A DNA stretch of 49,624 nt from an uncultured Bacillota bacterium (GTDB taxonomy: Bacteria; Bacillota_I; Bacilli_A; RFN20; CAG-826). Made by a program: the position numbers and the translations under genes. Within the stretch, counting starts at the first letter, position 1. Each line of letters begins with the position of its first letter. The stretch is taken from the NCBI GenBank assembly GCA_949298195.1, contig CASFVT010000031.1:1-49624 (forward strand), given 5' to 3'. This document shows, piece by piece, positions 8,400-16,293 of the stretch. The notes beneath the pieces are model-generated. The model was given only the letters and a program-made list of their open reading frames with translations, was not told where the DNA came from and did no database searches.

Positions 8400-10964
8400 T
8401 TATTCCTTGGCCTCCTTCCAGCTTTTCCCGTATCCCCCGGCCACGAGGAGGGGGACCTTGAGGGAGGCAGACGTTTCCATCGCCTCTTTGAGGAGGGGTT
8501 CGATTACCCCTATTTCCTCGGGTGGCACCTTGAAGAGCAATTCGTCGTGGATCTGGAGAATCATCCTCGTCTTGTGGCCCCCTTCCCTGAGAAGGGCATC
8601 GGCCTTCACCATCGCCTTCTTGATGATGTCGGCGGCCGTCCCCTGGATCGGGGCGTTGAGGGCCTGGCGGTGGGCAGCCTCACGCTTCCAGTGGATGGGG
8701 CTATGGAGGTCGGGCAAATACCGTCTCCTTCCGAAATAGGTTAGGCAATATCCGTGTTTTTCGGCGTAAGCGACCGCACCGTCGAGATAGGTCTTGACCT
8801 CCGGGTAATGGGCATAGAAATCCGTGATCAGGGCATCGGCCTCCGCGGGGGAACAGCCGATCTGCTCGCTTAAGCCATATTTGCTCGAGCCGTAGACGAC
8901 CGCGAAGTTGACGGCCTTGGCCTTCTGCCTTTCCCGATGGCTCGGGTGCTCGACGCGGAAGATCTTCCTGGCCGTCTCCTCGTGGACGTCCAGCCCCGAC
9001 TCGAAGGTCTTTATGTAGGCGGGGCAGTCGGCGATGGAAGCGAGTACCCGGAGCTCGATCTGGGAGTAATCGAGGGAGAGGAAGTAGGAGCCGTCCTCGT
9101 AATGGAAGGCTTCTTTCACCAGGGAACTCTCCTCGTCCCGCCCGGCGATGTTTTGGAGGTTCGGCTCGGAGCTCGAGAGGCGGCCGGTCGAGGTGAGGGC
9201 CTGGTTGAAATAGGTGTGGACGCGGCCTTTCCCGTCGAGGTGGGGGAGGAGGCCGTCGATGTAGGTGGAAACGAGTTTTTCGTATTTCCGGTAGGTCAGG
9301 AGGTCGGCGGCCACCGGATGCTCCTTGGCTAGAAGGAGGAGGGCATCCGAGGAGGTCGTCTTGCCCCGGACCTTCGGAAGCCCCAGTTCCTCATAGAGGA
9401 AAGTAGCGACCTGCACTGGAGAATTGAGGTTGAGGGGTTCCTTGGCGTAGGCGAGGACCTTCATGGCAGAGTCGTCGCGTTTCTTTTTGAACTCGGCCCC
9501 GATGGAAACCAAGAGCTTCTCGTCGAGAGGCACCCCTTCTTCCTCCATCTCGGCGAGGATGAGGGAAAGGGGGCGTTCGACTTCTTCGTAGAGGGCGTAA
9601 ATCCCCTCTTCCTTGAGGCGGCGAACGACCTTTCCGAAGTCGAGGAAGGAAGCCGCGGCCAGTAACGCCCCCTTCTCGCCGTCCTCCTTTTTTGGGTAAG
9701 GGAGGGAAAGTAGGGAGAAGACGGCTTCCTTCCGCCCGGCGATGTCGGGGGAGAGGAGGTAGGCCGCGGAGAGGAGCTCATCGGTCGGGGCCGAGAATTC
9801 AATGCCCAGGCGGTGGAAGTAGTAATGGGCCTCCTTCCGGCTGTAGGTGATGAAATGGCGAGCGGAAGCGAGGGCAAGATGGAGGAGGGGGATGGCTTCA
9901 GTGATTTCCGCTTCCTTCAAGTAAACGGATTTCGCCCCGTCGCTCAAGGCGATTCCCTTCGGGTTCGATAGGTGGTAGGAAGGGTCGTCGAAATCGAGGT
10001 AGAGCCCCAGTTCCTGGGCAGAAAGCAGTTCCTTCAGGGCCGTTTTGTGGAGGATTTCGATATCCCTGACGGCGGTTTTGCCCCAAGAAGGGGGGAGGGC
10101 CATGGGGAAGGTGGTTAGATCGTATTTGGCCGCGAAAACCCCGACCTCGTCCGAGCGGTAACCGCGGTAGAGGAGGTCGCCGGATCCAAAGGGAAGGGGC
10201 ACGTCGCGCTTGATTTTGGCAAGGCGATAGGATAGGCGGCCTTCCTCGACGTGCTCCTTGAGGGCAGCCCCGGCCTTCCCCCCGATTTCGTCGGCATGGG
10301 CGACGATGTTCTCGAAGTCCCCGTACTTGGCCAATAGCTTGACCGCTCCCTTCTCCCCGATCCCCGGGATGCCCTTGAGGTTGTCCGAGGCATCGCCGCG
10401 GAGGCCCTTGAAGTCGACGGTCTGCTCGGCCCGGTAGCCGAAGAGGCCGACGATGTTCTCGGTGGTGACCTTGGTCACCTCCTTGAGCCCGGTTTTCATC
10501 AAATTGACGTGGATGAGGGGAGAGACGAGTTGGAGGTAGTCCTTGTCGGAGGTGTAGATCTCGACCTCGTAGCCCTCTTTCTCGCTTAAGGTAGCGACCG
10601 TCCCGGCGAGGTCGTCGGCCTCGTAGCCGTGGAGTTCGTAGTGGAAGGCCCCGACCGCGGTGAGGAGTTCCCGCGAGATGGGGAACTGGGGAATGAGCTC
10701 GCTCGGGCAGGGGGCCCGGTTGGCCTTGTAGCTATCGAGCTCCTCCTTTCGGAAGGTGTCCCCGTCCGCGTCGAAGGCGACGAAGAAGAGATCCCCCTCC
10801 TTCACTTCGCCAAGGATCGAGCCGATCATCCGCCCGAAGGCGAAGATGGCATTGGTCGGAGTTCCATCGCGACTTCGCATGATTTGGCTGGGATCCCCCC
10901 GGTAGGTCGCGTAAAACGCCCGGAAGAGGAGGGAATTCCCGTCGATCACGTAGGCCTTGCTCAT
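8400..10964 (-). CDS. polA: DNA polymerase I
   Basis: Repair and Okazaki-fragment polymerase with 5'-3' exonuclease (854 aa). The N-terminal flap exonuclease domain begins YVIDGNSLLFRAFYA and contains DSYKANR, YEADDLAGT and IYTSDKDYLQL. The middle 3'-5' exonuclease-like domain starts near LYLDFDDPS but lacks the full DEDD catalytic set, as in other Bacilli PolA. The polymerase domain has motif A (LDYSQIELRVLA), the O-helix (KAKAVNFAVVYGSSKYGL) and motif C (LQIHDELLF). Its ATG overlaps the dnaE stop (ATGA), so the two are translationally coupled. Confidence 0.97.
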   Translation of the reverse strand: MSKAYVIDGNSLLFRAFYATYRGDPSQIMRSRDGTPTNAIFAFGRMIGSILGEVKEGDLFFVAFDADGDTFRKEELDSYKANRAPCPSELIPQFPISRELLTAVGAFHYELHGYEADDLAGTVATLSEKEGYEVEIYTSDKDYLQLVSPLIHVNLMKTGLKEVTKVTTENIVGLFGYRAEQTVDFKGLRGDASDNLKGIPGIGEKGAVKLLAKYGDFENIVAHADEIGGKAGAALKEHVEEGRLSYRLAKIKRDVPLPFGSGDLLYRGYRSDEVGVFAAKYDLTTFPMALPPSWGKTAVRDIEILHKTALKELLSAQELGLYLDFDDPSYHLSNPKGIALSDGAKSVYLKEAEITEAIPLLHLALASARHFITYSRKEAHYYFHRLGIEFSAPTDELLSAAYLLSPDIAGRKEAVFSLLSLPYPKKEDGEKGALLAAASFLDFGKVVRRLKEEGIYALYEEVERPLSLILAEMEEEGVPLDEKLLVSIGAEFKKKRDDSAMKVLAYAKEPLNLNSPVQVATFLYEELGLPKVRGKTTSSDALLLLAKEHPVAADLLTYRKYEKLVSTYIDGLLPHLDGKGRVHTYFNQALTSTGRLSSSEPNLQNIAGRDEESSLVKEAFHYEDGSYFLSLDYSQIELRVLASIADCPAYIKTFESGLDVHEETARKIFRVEHPSHRERQKAKAVNFAVVYGSSKYGLSEQIGCSPAEADALITDFYAHYPEVKTYLDGAVAYAEKHGYCLTYFGRRRYLPDLHSPIHWKREAAHRQALNAPIQGTAADIIKKAMVKADALLREGGHKTRMILQIHDELLFKVPPEEIGVIEPLLKEAMETSASLKVPLLVAGGYGKSWKEAKE

Positions 10965-13936
10965 TGTTTGACTCCTTCTTTTTCCAGTGGTTCGACCCGG
11001 TCGATGAGGTAGCTACCGGGCCGGTAGTTGTCCTTGCGGACCCGGGCGGTCACGGCCGTGCCCTTCTTGAGGTAGGGATAGGAAGATCGATAATCCTCCT
11101 CCCACATCACCCCTTCGAGGTGGGAGGTCTCGTCGTGGAAGAGGACGAAGGCCATCTTCTTCCCTTTCTTGGTCACGATGGCCTTGACCGAGTCGACCGC
11201 GGCGTAGACGAGGGTTTCCCCCCTTCCGGCGGCCATGACGAGGGGAAGGGCCCCCCGGGCCGCGATCTCTTCTTCATAAGGGGCGAAGGGGGAGGAGGAG
11301 ACGATGAGCCCCAGGACTTCCTCCTCGGCATCGAAGTCGGCCCGGGAATCCTTTTCCCGTTTCACGAGGGAGGGAGTCGGGATGTTCAGCTCGAGGAGGT
11401 AATCCATCCCCTTCTCGCCTCCGAAGAGGGTCGCGTACTGAATGGCCTCGTAACTCGAGGCGCGGAGGGTGGAACGGGTTTCCAGAAGCCCGTCGAAGGC
11501 CCCGGCATCGATGAGGGCGACGAGGTGTTCTTGCTTGAGGCCATAAGGGAGGAGGCGCCTCGCGAAATCGAAGAAACCGGCAAACGGGGCTTTGGCCCTC
11601 TCATCCGCGATACCCCTGATGACGGAGGAAGAGAGGCGGTGGATGTAGCTGAGGGGTATTTTGATTTTCCCCTCATGGGGCTCGAAGCGGAAATAGGGCC
11701 CGTCGATCGAGGGGGACGCGAGCTTGAGCGACATGTCCCTCATTTCGGCGAGGGTGGCGGTGAACTTGGGGTCGTTGGCCGATAGATAGGAGAGATATCC
11801 CGCGTAAAAGGCCTCTGGATGATGGGCTTTCACATAAGCCATGTACATGGTGAGATAGGCGTAGGAGACGGCGTGCGACTTGTTGAAGCCGTAGCTCGCG
11901 AAGCGTTCGATGAGGTCGTAGACCCGGCTGGCTTCTTCCGTGGGGTGGCCCTTCTTGGCCGCCCGGGAGATGAACTCGTCGCGCCCGGCCTTGAGCATCG
12001 CCTCGTTTTTCTTGGAGATGGCCCGCCGGAGGACGTCGGCCTCCCCGAACGAGTAACCGCTATAGGCCTCGGCCAGTAGCATGATCTGCTCTTGGTAGAC
12101 GATGATGCCATGGGTCTCATCGAGGATGTCGGCGAGCTCCCTGGCCGGATAGACGACCTTCTCGAGCCCCTTCTTCCGCCGGGCGAAGGTCTTGATCGAC
12201 TCCATCGGGCCGGGCCGATAGAGGGCGAGGATCGCGGCGACCTCGGAAAAGGAAGTCGGTTCGACCTCGAGGATGGCCTTCCTCATCCCCTCGCTTTCGA
12301 GCTGGAATAGACCCATGGTCTTGCCTTTCCTTATCAACTCGACGGCCTTCGCGTCGTGGATGTCGAGCTCCTCGTAGGTGAGTGCGGGCCCGCCTCCTTC
12401 CTTCACGAGCTCGAGCATCGTGTCGAGGATGGAGAGGTTCCGGAGGCCAAGGAGGTCGAACTTGAGGAATCCCTGTTCCTCGAGATAGTCCTTCTCGAGG
12501 TTGATGACGAGGCCGTTACTGGCCTCCTCCCGGGCCGGGGCGACCTCGGGAATCGGGTGCTCGTCGATGACGATCCCGGCCGCGTGGATCCCCCTTTGAC
12601 GGGGAAGCCCCTCGATCTTGACAGCCTCCTTCACGAGGTTCAGGTAGTATTCGTCGCCTTTCACGAGGTCATGGAAGGACGGGCTTTTCCGATAGTTGTC
12701 CCGAAGCGAAAGGAAGGGATTGAGGGTCGAGGCGAGCATCGAGACGTCCCGTTCCGGGTAAAGGAGGGCCCGTCCGGCATCGCGGACGGCTTCCTTGGCC
12801 CCGATGGTCTGGCTGGTGAGAACCCGGGCCACCCGGTTCCCTGGGTATCTGGAGAACAGGTATTCGACCACCTCGTCCCGCCGGAGGTCGGAAAAGTCGA
12901 TGTCGATGTCCGGGAGTGACTTCCGTTCCGGGTTGAGGAAGCGTTCGAAGAGGAGCCCGTGCTCGATGGGGTCGGGCTTGACGATGTCGAGGGCATAGGC
13001 GACCAGCGACCCGGCGGCCGAACCCCGGCCCGGGCCGACCGAAATGCCGCGCCTTCGGGCTTCCCTCACATAGTCCTCGACGATGAGGAAATAGGAGGAG
13101 TAGCCCATCTCGGTGATGGTCTTCAGTTCGTAGTCGAGGCGGGAACGGTATATCGGGTTGATTTCCCCTTTCTTGGCCAGTAGGCCCTCCTCGCTTTTCC
13201 TTTTGAGGAGCTCGAAGTCGCTTTCTCCGGTTTCGGTCGAAAAATGGAGCAATTCCCCCCTCTTTTTGAGGAAAACAAAATCCCCACAGGCGGAAGCCAC
13301 CCTGGAGGTCAATTCGATTTCCTCCGCGCGGTAATAACCGGAAATCTCCTCTTCGTAGGGCCAGTGGGCGTCCCTTGCCTCGCCGATTTCGGCGGCAGGC
13401 ACCTTCCTTTCGATCGCCTCGAGGGTCTTGATTCCCGAGGCCCCGTCTTCTTCGAAGTAACGGATATGGGGGAGGGCAATGAGGCGGCCGTGGCAAGAGG
13501 CCCTTAGGGCTTCCCTCTTTTTCTTCTCAAGGCCGAAGGGAAGACCGACGTAAGTGGTTCCAGGGATGTCGTCCTCGCCTTCCTCGGGGAGGTAGATGCT
13601 GACAAGTCCCGGGTGGGTCAAGTCGACGTCATCAAGGGAGACATCCGCCTTCGAGGCAAGGTAGGAAAGGCGGAGGAGTTCCCGGTAGCCGTCCTCGTCC
13701 TTGATGTAGAAAAGGAGTTTCCGCCCGTCTTTCAAGACAAGGAAATAGCCGAAGATTGGCTTTATCCCCTCCCTCATGGCGGCATGGGCGAAGGGGGCAT
13801 AGCCGGCGAGATTGACGTCGGTCAAGGCGACGGCTTCCGCCCCCCGTTTCCTGGCCTGGGCTGGAATGCCCGCGGCCTCGAGGGTCGATTGGAGATAGGA
13901 GAAGCCGCTTTGGACGAAAAGGGGGACGAAGCGCAT
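10961..13936 (-). CDS. dnaE: DNA polymerase III alpha subunit, DnaE type
   Basis: Replicative polymerase subunit (991 aa, short DnaE type). The N-terminal PHP domain is degenerate: the usual HxH metal motif reads PLFVQSGFS. The polymerase core has GPGRGSAAGSLVAY, the catalytic PDIDIDFSD, FLKFDLLGLRNL and YQEQIMLLAEAYSGYS. C-terminal helix-hairpin-helix and OB-fold parts follow (VMWEEDYRSSYPYLKKG). I chose the ATG at 13936 (MRFVPLF) because a perfect TATAAT ends 7 nt upstream; the longer ATG at 13945 lies inside that -10 box. First gene of dnaE-polA-mutM::coaE. A separate PolC would be expected elsewhere in a Bacilli genome. Confidence 0.95.
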   Translation of the reverse strand: MRFVPLFVQSGFSYLQSTLEAAGIPAQARKRGAEAVALTDVNLAGYAPFAHAAMREGIKPIFGYFLVLKDGRKLLFYIKDEDGYRELLRLSYLASKADVSLDDVDLTHPGLVSIYLPEEGEDDIPGTTYVGLPFGLEKKKREALRASCHGRLIALPHIRYFEEDGASGIKTLEAIERKVPAAEIGEARDAHWPYEEEISGYYRAEEIELTSRVASACGDFVFLKKRGELLHFSTETGESDFELLKRKSEEGLLAKKGEINPIYRSRLDYELKTITEMGYSSYFLIVEDYVREARRRGISVGPGRGSAAGSLVAYALDIVKPDPIEHGLLFERFLNPERKSLPDIDIDFSDLRRDEVVEYLFSRYPGNRVARVLTSQTIGAKEAVRDAGRALLYPERDVSMLASTLNPFLSLRDNYRKSPSFHDLVKGDEYYLNLVKEAVKIEGLPRQRGIHAAGIVIDEHPIPEVAPAREEASNGLVINLEKDYLEEQGFLKFDLLGLRNLSILDTMLELVKEGGGPALTYEELDIHDAKAVELIRKGKTMGLFQLESEGMRKAILEVEPTSFSEVAAILALYRPGPMESIKTFARRKKGLEKVVYPARELADILDETHGIIVYQEQIMLLAEAYSGYSFGEADVLRRAISKKNEAMLKAGRDEFISRAAKKGHPTEEASRVYDLIERFASYGFNKSHAVSYAYLTMYMAYVKAHHPEAFYAGYLSYLSANDPKFTATLAEMRDMSLKLASPSIDGPYFRFEPHEGKIKIPLSYIHRLSSSVIRGIADERAKAPFAGFFDFARRLLPYGLKQEHLVALIDAGAFDGLLETRSTLRASSYEAIQYATLFGGEKGMDYLLELNIPTPSLVKREKDSRADFDAEEEVLGLIVSSSPFAPYEEEIAARGALPLVMAAGRGETLVYAAVDSVKAIVTKKGKKMAFVLFHDETSHLEGVMWEEDYRSSYPYLKKGTAVTARVRKDNYRPGSYLIDRVEPLEKEGVKQ

Positions 13937-13943
13937 TGAGGAC

Positions 13944-13949
13944 ATTATA
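13944..13949 (-). promoter_or_regulatory. -10 box of dnaE, leaderless arrangement
   Basis: A perfect TATAAT followed by 7 nt and ATG, with no Shine-Dalgarno. The spacing puts the transcript start at or next to the start codon. No good -35 is visible. Confidence 0.6.
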
Positions 13950-13965
13950 AGGTCTTTGTCCGCGC

Positions 13966-14139
13966 CTATGGGTGGCGGTAATGGCCCTTGGGACAGGAAT
14001 AGACCCCGTCATCGTCGAGTTCGAGGGCCCCACCGCAAAGCGGACAGGTGCGGACATAGCCTTCTTTTTCCTTTTTCTTAAAGGGAGAGGCAATCATGAG
14101 TTCGAGGAAATCGTCGATGGGCACCCCTTGATTATCCAT
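13966..14139 (-). CDS. Small zinc-ribbon protein (57 aa)
   Basis: A short ORF upstream of dnaE on the same strand, in a stretch otherwise without a gene. The first ATG gives a 57-aa product starting MDNQGVPIDDFLEL, then a basic stretch (FKKKEKEGY) and a clear ribbon of two Cys pairs: CPLCGG and, after a short acidic loop, CPKGH. The start is uncertain: an in-frame ATG at 14097 would give 43 aa, and no clean Shine-Dalgarno precedes either. The pattern resembles small nucleic-acid-binding or accessory zinc ribbons; function unknown. The conserved-looking Cys spacing and codon pattern argue that it is real. Confidence 0.65.
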   Translation of the reverse strand: MDNQGVPIDDFLELMIASPFKKKEKEGYVRTCPLCGGALELDDDGVYSCPKGHYRHP

Positions 14140-14185
14140 CCCCGCCCCGTCCGAAGGAAGCCTCCTTCCTAAAGCCGGAGCGGGC

Positions 14186-14194
14186 TGCTACAAT
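14186..14194 (+). promoter_or_regulatory. Extended -10 promoter, leaderless arrangement
   Basis: TGCTACAAT is an extended -10 element; TACAAT ends 7 nt before the ATG at 14202, with no Shine-Dalgarno. A weak TTCCTA -35 lies at 17 nt spacing. Confidence 0.55.
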
Positions 14195-14201
14195 CCGGAC
14201 G

Positions 14202-14687
14202 ATGTTCCCCCATCTCATCAAGAACGCCTCGAGTGCCCCCTTCCCGTGGGCCCTCGCGACCGGACGGGACAAGTGGGCCTATATCCTGGCCGCCCTCTTC
14301 GTCCTTGCCGGAACCGTCCTCGTCATCGCCGGGATAGCCGGCCCGACCCTCCCGATCGTCGGGACAATCCTCGGGATCGGCGGTTTCCTGATATCCTTTC
14401 TCCTCCTTTTCCTCGTCAACAAGTTTCCCTCCTGGGGAAAGATCACCTCAATCGAGATCCGCCCCGACGGGACGATGAAGGTAAACGGCACCCTCTTCGG
14501 GCGGAAGCTCAAGGAGAGGACGATGCCACTCACCTACCTCGAGAAAAGGAAAGAAGGCTATTACCTCGGCTCCTCCTATTACCGATCCGTCTTCCTCCCG
14601 TTCGGTGGTTTTGGCCACGACGAGGCCGACTTCCTCGACCGCCTTGCCAAGATGATCGAGGCGAAGAACTATCCCCTCAAGGGCTGA
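14202..14687 (+). CDS. Two-TM membrane protein of unknown function
   Basis: 161 aa. Residues about 28-72 form two closely spaced hydrophobic helices (YILAALFVLAGTVLVIAGIAG and a second one ending FLLLFLVN), followed by a soluble C-terminal domain with alternating beta-type sequence (ITSIEIRPDGTMKVNGTLFG). The layout is that of a PH-like or YcxB-type membrane protein, but I do not recognise the family. It is transcribed away from dnaE and appears to be a single-gene unit. A small hairpin (ATAACC, GCC, GGTTAT at 14695-14709) follows the stop without a T-run. Confidence 0.75.
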   Translation: MFPHLIKNASSAPFPWALATGRDKWAYILAALFVLAGTVLVIAGIAGPTLPIVGTILGIGGFLISFLLLFLVNKFPSWGKITSIEIRPDGTMKVNGTLFGRKLKERTMPLTYLEKRKEGYYLGSSYYRSVFLPFGGFGHDEADFLDRLAKMIEAKNYPLKG

Positions 14688-14766
14688 TCCGTCCATAACC
14701 GCCGGTTATCACGGGGGTGATGAATAGGCATTGGAAGCATCTATCGCGATCATCGAAAATGGTGGC

Positions 14767-15743
14767 ATGAAGTCCCTCGGTCCTTTGTTGCTTCCGCTTC
14801 TTGTCCTTTCTTCCTGCATGGCCCCCGTCGGCTCATCCAGTGGAACAAGTCAAGAAACCTCGACCACGTCTCCGTCGATGGCTTTCCCAGCGCGGCCGTC
14901 GTCTATTTCTCCTGTAGCGGCAACACGGCCGGGGTGGGGAGGGAAATCGCCCTCCAAACCGGGGCCGCCATATCGGAAATCGTCCCTCTTGAACCCTATA
15001 CGGCCGCGGACCTCGACTATACCGATCCCCATTCCCGGACGAGCCGGGAACAAGCCGACCCCTCTTCCCGCCCCGGGATGGCCTCGGACACCGGGGATTT
15101 CGCTGCCTTCGACACCCTTTTCCTCGGTTACCCGATTTGGCATGGCCTCGCCCCGCGGATCATCGAGACCTTCCTCGAGGCCCACGACTTCGATGGAAAG
15201 AGGGTCCATCTCTTCTCGACCAGTTCGTCCAGTTCCGGGGAAAGGTCGAAAGAGGAACTCGAAAGAACCCACCCGGACATCGGATTCGATGGCCTTCTTC
15301 ACCTTACCTCCCGCGATTTGCCTGAGCGGGAAGAACTGGTGGGGGAATGGCTCCTAAGCTTAGCCGAGCAGGAGGACAGCGAAGTGAAAGTCAATGTGAA
15401 CGTCGAGGGGAGGACGGGGGAACTCGTCTTGGAGGAATCGCCATCCTCTGGCGCCCTGATCGAACTCCTCAAGGAAGGGAGACTCGAAATCGAGGTCGAT
15501 GACTATGGGAACATGGAAAAAGTGGGGGAACTCCCCATTGTCCTCCCCAGGAACGACTCCCCAATCGAGGTCGGGCCGGGTGACGTAGTTCTCTATCTCG
15601 GCAATTCCCTTTGCTTTTATTACGGAACCCATTCGTGGGACTTTACCCGCCTCGGGCACCTTGAGGGGATCTCGACCCGCGAAGAGGCCCTTTCCTTCCT
15701 CGGCGGGGCCGGTCCCAAGGAAATCTCGATTCAGCTCATTTGA
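14767..15743 (+). pseudogene. Lipoprotein with flavodoxin and cyclophilin-like domains, one frameshift
   Basis: The first frame (14767 to about 14856) encodes a lipoprotein signal peptide (MKSLGPLLLPLLVLSSC, Cys17). The flavodoxin domain is in the frame one base back and begins about 14893 (VVYFSCSGNTAGVGREIA, the FMN phosphate loop), with LFLGYPIWHGLAPR typical of flavodoxins. It continues into a C-terminal cyclophilin-like domain (DVVLYLGNSLCFYYGTHSW). Adding one A to the A-run at 14855-14857 joins signal peptide and flavodoxin into one 325-aa protein. Without it, the signal peptide frame loses the catalytic part. Likely an exported FMN redox protein before the frameshift; a sequencing error is the alternative. 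Confidence 0.75.
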
Positions 15744-15805
15744 TTGTCGATTGGCATTCGTGGTTCATGTTGCGAAGCGCAAACGGATCAGCTGACCCGG
15801 CGGCA

Positions 15806-15834
15806 TTGTAATGGCCGGTTATCGGATTTACAAT
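15806..15834 (+). promoter_or_regulatory. Promoter of the subtilase operon
   Basis: TTGTAA (-35, 15806-15811), a 17-nt spacer, and TACAAT (-10, 15829-15834). The ATG at 15844 is 9 nt downstream, so the leader is very short or absent. The two elements form an 8-bp inverted repeat, CATTGTAA (15804-15811) and TTACAATG (15828-15835), so the promoter may double as a protein-binding site. Nothing else is visible in 15744-15803. Confidence 0.65.
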
Positions 15835-15843
15835 GAGGCCAAG

Positions 15844-16293
15844 ATGAAGCATTTGAGACTCTTCTCCACCTTGGTGTTATCCGCTTTCCTACTTTCATGC
15901 GCGCCGATCTCGAACCCCTCCTCTTCAACGAGTGAGGATCGGCCCCTGAATTGGTGTGTCATGCTCACGCTCAGGGATTCCTCGGAAACAGTCAATCCAT
16001 ACACCCCCTTTCGATTTCCGATTGAACAGGATGAATGGATTGCGAATGTGATCAGGATCCTCGACATCCGCGACGCCGCGAAGATTTCCTATGATCCAAG
16101 CGGCACGGATTATCTCGATCTCTACTACGAGAATCTTACGGATTTCACGCGGCACGATGTCTATCGGATCGAGGCGTATTCGTCTTCTCTCATTCGAAAA
16201 TACGTCGTCCAACCCAACAATCCCTCCTACCCAAGTCCCTACCGTTTAGGCTGGCCCGCCGAACTAAATAGCATCAGGAGGCAGCTACCATGA
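15844..16293 (+). CDS. Small lipoprotein, paralogue of the one at 18519
   Basis: 149 aa from the ATG at 15844 (MKHLRLFSTLVLSAFLLSC; lipobox Cys19). An upstream in-frame ATG at 15811 lies inside the promoter and is rejected. The mature part shares a pattern with the product of 18519: DEWIANVIRILDIRD versus DEWNANLFAILELRD, and HDVYRIEAY versus HDIYQMIVY. It overlaps the protease start by 4 nt (ATGA). Function unknown. Because two copies flank a secreted protease, a role as surface-bound partner or inhibitor is possible but only inferred. Confidence 0.75.
   Translation: MKHLRLFSTLVLSAFLLSCAPISNPSSSTSEDRPLNWCVMLTLRDSSETVNPYTPFRFPIEQDEWIANVIRILDIRDAAKISYDPSGTDYLDLYYENLTDFTRHDVYRIEAYSSSLIRKYVVQPNNPSYPSPYRLGWPAELNSIRRQLP

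Noticed and set aside
14731..15357. 208-aa frame starting 14731
   Set aside because: Only its first ~40 codons (the signal peptide) are real; the remainder is an out-of-frame Pro/Ser/Arg-rich reading of the flavodoxin region.
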